Of a DNA stretch of 64,000 nt, positions 58,001 through 64,000 are shown one piece after another. The stretch's first letter is position 1; every line of letters begins with the position of its first letter. The position numbers and the translations under genes were made by a program. The notes under the pieces were generated by a model, which worked only from the letters and a program-made list of their open reading frames with translations, made no database searches and was not told the DNA's origin. The DNA is from Apostichopus japonicus (lineage: Eukaryota; Echinodermata; Holothuroidea; Aspidochirotida; Stichopodidae): assembly GCF_037975245.1 (NCBI RefSeq), contig NC_092571.1, positions 2,152,501 through 2,216,500 of the forward strand, in the 5' to 3' direction.

Positions 58001-61000
58001 TCAAGCCATCACAGGGAGCTAGAAAACAGACAGATGATTTTTCTGCATCAATTGTCAAATGTAATTGTTTTCCCATCTGTGGGCCCTTCATGTGTTCTTA
58101 GTTTGCTTTCGTTTACTTCAACCTCCGAAGAAGATCGTGCTAGGATCGAAACGTCAGTCCCTTTATTAAACTTTGATTAGATTTAAACTTTGCTGGAATC
58201 TGTTTCATATTAGATACGAGTCACTTTTTTGCAGATGATTTATCCCGATATTTCCTGTCTCTGTGGCGAAGGCTTCAAGGAGGCATTCTGAGTTGCTCGA
58301 ATCCTGTAATACTATGTAGGACATTAGATTGACGAGTCCAATTTCATTTGAAACAGTGACTGTAGTAGTCAAAAAGTTTGAAATTTGACAACTGGCTCAT
58401 GAATGTGTTTCACACTACCATAGAAAGTGTCTGGGTGATGAACTATTGAAGATCAAAATTAAATAATAACCGTCTACAGGCTCATGAAATTAAACTTGTG
58501 CTTGGAGGAAAAGTCTGGGACATCTTTTTTCTTTAGTTTGTAAAGACCTTATCATATCTTGAGTAGGTTTAATAAAATGGTTGACTGAAATCAAATTTGT
58601 TTTTAAAGTAATAATCTGTGTCTTCTGGAAGACTTTCAATTGCAGAACCGGAGTAGATTCACCGTTTTCTGGAGAAACAAAATTTGTAATCCTTTAGACT
58701 ACTGTACAAACCGTGAATTCTGAATTGTTCCCTGCAGATGTGATATCGTAAAATTTGTGCAATTTTGTCCTAATATGATGTAAATGAACAGTGCAAAAAC
58801 CAACTGGAAAATTATAAACCATGGAAACCACAGTTTTGCCCTTGTAAAAACTTGTGTCCTGTGGTTTATAATGACATCGTTTCAAAGTTGCACTGGGGAA
58901 CGTTGTTCCAAACCTAATCTTTTTGGATTACCTTTCAGCAGAATGCAGAAAAGGACCATCTTGAGAAGGTGCAGGAAGAATTCATGGAAGCTCAGGTAAT
59001 AATACATCTATTCTTGCTGGTGTGCCTTTTGTAACACTCTTCTTGAAATTTGATAATTTTTTCAATATTTGAATATGCTTTATATTCTGAGGACACTTTT
59101 GGTGTTGTACACTGCCCCAAGTCATGGATAGTCTGGTGTTGGGTGTGCGTGCTCGGGACAACGACTGATCAAGATTTTTTTGTAGGTTTCAAGTGGCGTC
59201 GGCTTCAGTCTGTTGCGGTCTCCTGGCAGTTGGCAGTGTGAGAGGGTTCACTTACTAAAACCTTGCAGGTTTTAAACCATGTAACCGAATACAGGGTACG
59301 AAATTTGCATGCAGTGTGAGAGTGTTCAATTACTAAAACCGTGCAGGTTTTAAACCATGTAACCGATCACAAGGTACTAAATTTGCATGCGATCAAAACG
59401 AGCTCCAATTCTTTACCAGCAAACAGTTGTTGTGTTTGCTGATCGGTCGGTCAGTGATTTGGGGCAGGGGTGGGTGAGGTGGGGGCAGTTGTAAGACGGT
59501 GAGTCCTCAGGAAACGTAGGTCACAACAATGAGTCACAAAGTTGGTCACAACTAGGTCACAAAGTTGGTCACAACTAGGTCACAAAGTTGGTCACAAAGT
59601 TGAGACGGTTTGTGATCCGGCTTGTGCGTGCCATTATTGAACCCACTATGCCAAGCTAGCATGAACAAACATTCCAAACAATAATGTGAGCAATATCAGA
59701 TTTTGTGAGGTATAGATTTAATAGAAATATTGGTAGATTATTGGTAGGTTTTAGCAGGTTCAGTGGTAATTGCACTATTATGATATTTAATCTTCACCGG
59801 AAACATCTCGTTATGAAAGAGGCTCCACGTCAGAGCACGTCGGTGACGTTTAGCTTTTTGTTTTTTCTCTTTGAAAAATATTAAGTTGCGTTACCAAAGA
59901 GAAATTGAAAGATTGGAGAAGGACAACAAGAGATTGAAGAAGTCGCTCCTCTTACGGGGAGACAAGAACGCAGTCAGGAAAGAGAAGGTGAGATTACTGT
60001 ACATGAAGCCTGATATCTTAATTGATTTGTCTAAAGTTTCTTCTTGCTTTTGGCATCTTTCTGTTTTCCGTGGGGGGGGGGGGGTTGGGCAGGGAGGGGG
60101 CAGGGGGAGAGGCAAGTGGGGTGGAGGGCCTGAACTATTTGTCGAAATTTGCATGTATAGCAAATACATGGTTTACATTTAATATACATTTATGTTTGCA
60201 ACAGAAGCACTCAATTTTTTTCTATAATTTTTTTTTTTCCCCAATAATTTTTTTTTTTTCCCAATAATTTTTTTTTTTTAACCGGTTCTTAGAAATCACT
60301 TATCGACATGTACTCTGAAGTCCTGGATACGATGTCCGATTTTGACGATAACTACCAAATGCAGGATCATCTACCAAGGGTAACATTAACATCTCTTATT
60401 TAAAATTACTGGTTGCGTTGGAGACAGAATTTCTCAAGCAATCATGTGAACCCGATGTGTTTGATTTTCTTTGGTTCGTTACTGTCAAGAGATATATGTA
60501 GTTCATTAGACACACCACTTTTTTTAATTGCGAGGATTATAAACTAAGTGTGGCCTATTTTTGCATGTAGGACTTTGGGGTTGAAATCGCATTTATCAGG
60601 AATGTTGAACCTTGCGATTGATTAAAAGAAAAACTGCACAGACTCAGACATTCCAAAAGCTATTTTGAGAGAATCATTTGATGTTTAAAGTGGAATATAG
60701 TAAGCAGCTACTTTTAAAACCTAACTTTGCACATTAGAATTAGGGCTGAAGCTGTTAAATTGCCATTAATTAGAGAGAGTTGCCATTAATTAAAGAGGTT
60801 AAATTTATCAGATAATTACTCTTGTTGATATTTACGGTACAAGCTCCTGATTTATAGGTACTGTTGGTTTTCAGGCAAATATTTGGAAGTAAAGTCGATC
60901 ATGCTACTTTCATTACATAATGTGGGCTATTTTCGTAGAGGAAAGAGACTAGCCATGTCTAAACAATCTTGTTTATCTCAATATATACTGGATAATAAAT

Positions 61001-63819
61001 ACTCAATGGCTTGGTTTACATCTTTGCAATAAAATATGCTGATGTGTTTAGAAGTACAGATTTTCCCCTTCCCTGATTCCGTCAGGTTGTCGTGGTTGGA
61101 GATCAGAGTGCCGGGAAAACGAGTGTCCTAGAAATGATTGCTCAAGCCAGGATCTTTCCAAGGTAAGGTAGTTAATAGACCCCTGGGAGGTCTTGCAATT
61201 TGTATCTAAATTAAGACAGATCAATACCTTCCCTTTTCTTGCCCTTCTCTTCCCTCCCCCTCGCCCCAAATCTCCTGTCCCCACCGCGAAGTAGGCTTGA
61301 TGGATTGACTGGCATGTTCCGATAAATATGACTATAGAAGCACCAAGCGTTTAGTACAGCTCTGTATTTTAACAGACTAAGTGATGGTGCTAAGATGTTT
61401 TTTCTTTCTATTCACTGGCCTTTACACTTTCAGTTTTCAGCCAAGTTTTTATTTTGATTATTTCTTCCGCCTCTAATGCTTTTTTTTAGGTAGAGTTTTA
61501 AGTAACTGTTAAGTCCCTGTTGGTTATTTTATTTTACACTGGGCAAACCATATGGATGCTTTTGATGAGAAGCTTGATGACTCAACTGATCTTTATCAAA
61601 CCATAAAATCTTACCACTGGTTCAACGAGGGCACTGTCCTTCATCATTTTATTCCTTTCTATGACTAACATCGTCTTGACAACGTTTATGACCTTTGACT
61701 TTTACATCTGTGACAAGGGCCGCCATGAATATTCAGTACCTATTTTACTTAAAGAGTGCAAATTTTTTTAGGAGAGGATAATATGTACTGAAATCTTCAC
61801 CTTTAACCTTTCCAGGGGTGCTGGAGAGATGATGACGAGGTCTCCGGTCAAGGTCACCTTGAGTGAAGGACCAGAGCACATCGCTCAGTTCAACGATAGC
61901 AGCAAGGAGTACGATCTCACGAAAGAATCAGAGGTAACCAAATACCTTGAAGCAGTTGAAAGTTCACTGTTATATAGCCGCCAGACTTGTGGTATGAAAG
62001 ACACATGATGAGTATGAGTACAATTACAAACAACTATGGTAGAAAATGAGTGCCTACAAGCATAGGCATAGGAGGCGGGGGGGGGGGCTGCAGCCCCACC
62101 AACCAAAAATTGTTGTTAAAATTCGAGCAATATGCTGAGAATTTTTCGGGCACCTTCTGAAAGAAAAATAATTTGCATTGTGTTTTTCAATGTTTAAACT
62201 GATATTACTATGATCATTATTATTGTAACGACTTCTCCAATAATTCTAACCAATATGGAAGGGTAATAACACGGCAAATGATTGTATGTTATTGGCATGC
62301 GATGTAATAATCGATGCACGCCTATATGATATGCACATTAACATGTTGAAAAATGTTGGTTATATTCTTAGGGCAAGTAGTTACAGCCCCCCCCCCAAAT
62401 CAAATTGGGCTCCTATGCCTATACGTACAAGTCTGATAACCGCCAAATATACTTAACCGCCAAATATGCTTGAAAGTGAAAAAACGGTCACTCATCTTTC
62501 AAACTTAAGCAAGCCAACAACAGCAACCGTGAAAGATATTTCACTCACGGAGGACATTTCCCTCTTATCATCTAATTTAAAATTCCTGGTTGCCTGTGTT
62601 TGATGGTCTAGAGCCCTCAAGGAATGTATCGTGCACATTTCTAGTAAGTTTTAGACGGCTGACATTTTGGGAAATTTTTATTTAACTTATGACCAACTGC
62701 ACTTGCCATTGCATTGCTCTGGATAGATATTGGAAAGATTTCCAACAAGATATTGTATTTTTGTATATGTTAATGAGGTGTGAATATGACTGTTGAAAGA
62801 TATTTTTTATTAGTTATTTTTTATTTGAAAGAGCAAAGAATTTTTTTTATTTTCGTTGAGGTTAGGACTCATGAAAAGTTATATATGTCAGAAAAGTTCA
62901 TATTTTATTTTGGACAAGAGCAAAGAAATAAATACAAAACAATGACCTAGCAGGTGTATCTATGGTAACGCCGACTAATTTCAAAGCTCGGGATGAGAAG
63001 AAGTATTTCGTAGCACTAAGAAAAATTGAAATATTTTTATTTTACCTTTTGGAGTGATATGCACCCAGCCACCTTTAACCACCAATATTTGTGAAAACAC
63101 AAGGTGATACCTCCAGCCAGGTCATGTATTTTTAAATGGAGTTTCTCCTGAACAGCAGCAGGTATTAATATGTTTCTGTTTTGCTCTTTTTTTGTGTCTT
63201 CAGCTGAAAGCCCTTCGAAAGGAAATAGAGATGAGAATGAAGAGCAGCGTACAAGAAGGAAAAACAATAAGTCCAGAGGTAAATATTTATAGATATTTGT
63301 AAGATTTGAAAAGCTCAAGAAGCTGTACCCCAATAAACTATGTTCTTAAAATCATTTGTAAACTTTGTCCTTCTTCGTTGTCAAATTTAGCGACAGTTTA
63401 CTGTTCGTGAAAGACGAAAACATTGAAAGTATTCAATCTGTTCCTAAAGACATATTCACTAATCTGTTTCTAATACTCTGTGGAATGACTTCACGACTTT
63501 GGTCTTACAGCTCAAAACTTGACAGTTTTGGCAAATACCATCATGTTAACACAACCCATTCTGTTACAGCGTCTGAGCCGTGAATGCATTTATATCGATC
63601 ATTATTGAAACATTTTTTTTTCAGCTTAAGTCTGTACCAAAAATTTCAAACATTAACAAAACATTAATTTTTCCTTTTCATCTGTTGTCTCCTTTCCTCC
63701 CCCGCCCCTTTTCTTTTTTTTCTTTTCTTTTTTCTCTCTATTTTTAGGTAATTTCGTTGTCAGTCAGAGGACCGGGAATTCAAAGGATGGTACTTGTAGA
63801 TCTGCCAGGAATGATCAGC
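49051..63819 (+). CDS. OPA1: OPA1, dynamin-like GTPase of the mitochondrial inner membrane (5' part; runs off the window)
   Basis: Gene-level entry; 12 coding exons give 413 codons in one frame. OPA1 fuses mitochondrial inner membranes and maintains cristae. It is imported by an N-terminal targeting peptide, anchored by one membrane span, and faces the intermembrane space. Seen here: basic N-terminus, the membrane segment [18 protein letters not shown] (about 88-106), a charged coiled coil (about 218-270), [12 protein letters not shown] and DHLPR, the P-loop GDQSAGKTS at 304-312, the G2 threonine in MMTRSP (about 332) and the G3 motif DLPG at 407-410. The P-loop falls within about ten residues of its human position, which supports the exon chain. 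G4, stalk, paddle and GED lie beyond the right edge. Exon 1 is inferred; the other exons are well supported. Confidence 0.93.
49938..50310 (+). repeat. Dispersed direct repeat in OPA1 introns, copy 1
   Basis: About 300 bp (TGTCGCTACAAAATGCAGAC through GTGTCTAATTACCGAC to GCGAGTCTT) recurs in the same orientation at 54,868-55,196, with small indels. It ends about 95 bp before exon 2. Confidence 0.88.
50405..50699 (+). CDS. OPA1: OPA1 exon 2: targeting region and membrane anchor
   Basis: It ends at a GTAGGT donor in phase 0. The last part, [20 protein letters not shown] then GGATLKM, aligns with human [22 protein letters not shown], the inner-membrane anchor just after the matrix-processing site. 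The upstream half is basic and Ser/Pro-rich as expected for a presequence and diverges freely. The acceptor CTGCTCAAAG at 50,404 is inferred from phase; the frame is open from 50,367. Confidence 0.75.
51296..51512 (+). repeat. Partial tandem duplication, about 126-bp period
   Basis: TTGCTTGTTTCTCTATCACA and the following 65 bases occur twice, 126 bp apart, 200 bp before OPA1 exon 3. Confidence 0.9.
51712..51901 (+). CDS. OPA1: OPA1 exon 3
   Basis: Acceptor TTCTCTTGCAG, donor GTTCGT, 190 nt from phase 0 to phase 1. It encodes [20 protein letters not shown] then the charged helix [20 protein letters not shown]. This aligns with the human stretch after the anchor ([20 protein letters not shown]). 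Confidence 0.9.
51902..53552. other. OPA1 intron 3
   Basis: C-rich patches near 52,160 and 52,420. No repeat family or exon recognised. Confidence 0.45.
53553..53618 (+). CDS. OPA1: OPA1 exon 4
   Basis: 66 nt, phase 1-1, acceptor CCCTCTGCAG, donor GTGTGT. It encodes [20 protein letters not shown] and LA. It falls in the region between anchor and coiled coil that is alternatively spliced in vertebrates and carries protease-processing sites. As a phase-symmetric small exon it could be skipped without a frameshift. No sequence match to a particular human exon is claimed. Confidence 0.65.
53619..54867. other. OPA1 intron 4, left part
   Basis: Contains a reverse-strand fragment related to the 42-44 kb repeat (GGTCATTTGAGGTCTGAAAA, 54,550) and an inverted pair TTCTGACCGAGGAC / GTCCTCGGTCTGAAT (about 54,248 and 54,390). 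Confidence 0.5.
54868..55196 (+). repeat. Dispersed direct repeat in OPA1 introns, copy 2
   Basis: Matches 49,938-50,310. It holds a short insertion (AATCAGGGAGTTCCTGCTG) absent from copy 1. Confidence 0.88.
55197..56715. other. OPA1 intron 4, middle
   Basis: G-run at 55,937-55,953; otherwise plain AT-rich intron. Confidence 0.45.
56720..57045 (-). mobile_element. tRNA-derived SINE on the reverse strand in OPA1 intron 4
   Basis: Reading on the minus strand: a head with B box GGTTCGAGTCC (57,004-57,014), then TCCTTGGGCAAGGCACTATA, a motif widespread in animal SINE bodies. A G-run at 56,848 interrupts the distal part. Different from the 24,773 and 46,719 family. Confidence 0.7.
57216..57286 (+). 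CDS. OPA1: OPA1 exon 5
   Basis: 71 nt, acceptor TTTCTTTGCAG, donor GTGTGT, phase 1 to 0. It encodes [20 protein letters not shown] and SAK, a low-complexity Ser-rich linker in the same place as the vertebrate linker upstream of the coiled coil. It is needed to restore phase 0 before exon 6, which supports it. Confidence 0.65.
57287..58938. other. OPA1 intron 5
   Basis: G-run at 57,846-57,860 and the Penelope-like end at 58,121-58,160. No exon seen. Confidence 0.45.
58121..58160 (+). mobile_element. Possible Penelope-like element remnant with hammerhead-like motif
   Basis: CCGAAGAAGATCGTGCTAGG followed by ATCGAAACGTCAG. The short GATC...GATC stem followed by GAAAC resembles the core of hammerhead motifs in Penelope-like retroelements, but CTGATGA is changed to CCGAAGA. 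Confidence 0.3.
58939..58995 (+). CDS. OPA1: OPA1 exon 6: start of coiled coil
   Basis: 57 nt, phase 0-0, acceptor ACCTTTCAG, donor GTAATA. It encodes [19 protein letters not shown], matching the human KIDQLQEELLHTQ segment that begins the coiled coil. Confidence 0.8.
59234..59389 (+). repeat. 78-bp tandem duplication
   Basis: Units start at CAGTGTGAGAG (59,234) and CAGTGTGAGAG (59,312), both running to AAATTTGCATG. They lie in OPA1 intron 6. Confidence 0.92.
59521..59607 (+). repeat. Short tandem repeat of about 23 bp
   Basis: AGGTCACAAAGTTGGTCACAACT occurs about three times with partial units. Confidence 0.9.
59886..59987 (+). CDS. OPA1: OPA1 exon 7: coiled coil
   Basis: 102 nt, phase 0-0, donor GTGAGA. 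It encodes [20 protein letters not shown] then [14 protein letters not shown], matching human [20 protein letters not shown]. The acceptor region is AT-rich (AATATTAAG) with a pyrimidine tract slightly upstream. Confidence 0.95.
60293..60379 (+). CDS. OPA1: OPA1 exon 8: hinge before the GTPase domain
   Basis: 87 nt, phase 0-0, acceptor GGTTCTTAG, donor GTAACA. It encodes [20 protein letters not shown] then YQMQDHLPR, nearly identical in spacing to the human stretch that leads into the bundle-signalling element and GTPase domain. Confidence 0.97.
61086..61162 (+). CDS. OPA1: OPA1 exon 9: P-loop
   Basis: 77 nt, phase 0 to 2, acceptor TTCCGTCAG, donor GTAAGG. It encodes [20 protein letters not shown] then [15 protein letters not shown] is the G1 motif that grips the GTP phosphates; Lys 310 of the model corresponds to human Lys 301. 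Confidence 0.98.
61816..61933 (+). CDS. OPA1: OPA1 exon 10: switch I
   Basis: 118 nt, phase 2 to 0, acceptor CCTTTCCAG, donor GTAACC. It encodes [20 protein letters not shown] then [19 protein letters not shown]. The Thr of MMTRSP is the G2 residue. High identity to human OPA1. Confidence 0.98.
62061..62423. mobile_element. hAT-like MITE in OPA1 intron 10
   Basis: Ends CATAGGCATAGGAG (62,061) and TATAGGCATAGGAG (inverted, ending 62,423), with near-exact target copies CCTACAAG and CGTACAAG on either side. G and C runs lie just inside the ends, as in the other families here. Confidence 0.8.
63204..63278 (+). CDS. OPA1: OPA1 exon 11
   Basis: 75 nt, phase 0-0, acceptor GTGTCTTCAG, donor GTAAAT. 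It encodes [20 protein letters not shown] then TISPE, matching human [20 protein letters not shown]. Confidence 0.97.
63748..63819 (+). CDS. OPA1: OPA1 exon 12: G3 motif
   Basis: 72 nt, phase 0-0, acceptor CTATTTTTAG, donor GTAAGA. It encodes [20 protein letters not shown] then GMIS. DLPG is the G3 motif. Human has GVIN where this has GMIS. The gene continues past the right edge. Confidence 0.97.
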
Positions 63820-64000
63820 GTAAGATTTTATTCTTTTTATCATCGATGTTTGGTCGCTCATTAGCTATATAGGATACACATACACATGTATGCTAAATGC
63901 AGTGAACCTACACCTGCATGAGATTGTATATGGTGTGCGCATGTGTGTATGTATGTGTATGTATAAGTCCATGGAGTAAGATTTTAATGTTTATTATCGA

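Overview
This is a window of animal nuclear DNA. Genes are split by introns with GT-AG junctions, exons are short, and most of the sequence is introns, transposon remnants, (TA)n microsatellites, poly-G runs and minisatellites. The protein matches point to an invertebrate deuterostome. OPA1 is close to the vertebrate protein, there is a Tie-receptor-type set of EGF modules, and there is a tandem repeat built on TGACCTTTGACCT of a kind I associate with echinoderms. I would guess an echinoderm, perhaps a sea cucumber, but the sequence alone does not settle the species.

Two genes sit head to head about 7 kb apart. On the minus strand, from 42,067 down to about 9,991, I can assemble a 15-exon gene of about 1,051 codons for a secreted or extracellular protein. 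In order it has a signal peptide, a CUB-like domain, a CUB domain, a small Cys-rich cassette, a second CUB-like domain, an EGF module, two Calx-beta domains, two Ig-like domains and three EGF modules. The last five exons follow the order and cysteine spacing of the N-terminal ectodomain of Tie receptors (Ig, Ig, EGF, EGF, EGF). Every intron is in phase 1 and every junction gives a sense codon. The frame ends in a stop inside the third Tie-type EGF. No FN3, transmembrane or kinase exon was found in the window.

On the plus strand, from 49,051 to the right edge, are the first 12 coding exons (413 codons) of OPA1, the dynamin-family GTPase of the mitochondrial inner membrane. They cover the targeting region, the membrane anchor, the coiled coil and the start of the GTPase domain through the P-loop and DxPG motif. 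The rest lies beyond the window.

The left 10 kb is mostly mobile-element debris. It holds hAT-like elements with exact 8-bp target duplications, inverted arrays of CTTAAG spaced every 20-21 bp, and one possible signal-peptide exon (7,592-7,667, minus) of another gene. The centre (22.7-23.4, 30.3-32.0, 33.0-35.5, 38.2-40.9 and 42.2-44.0 kb) holds foldback elements, a 2.4-kb minisatellite with higher-order structure, nested hAT-like elements inside a minisatellite, and a tandem repeat carrying perfect DR1-type nuclear-receptor half-site pairs. SINEs with tRNA-type A and B boxes are scattered through the introns.
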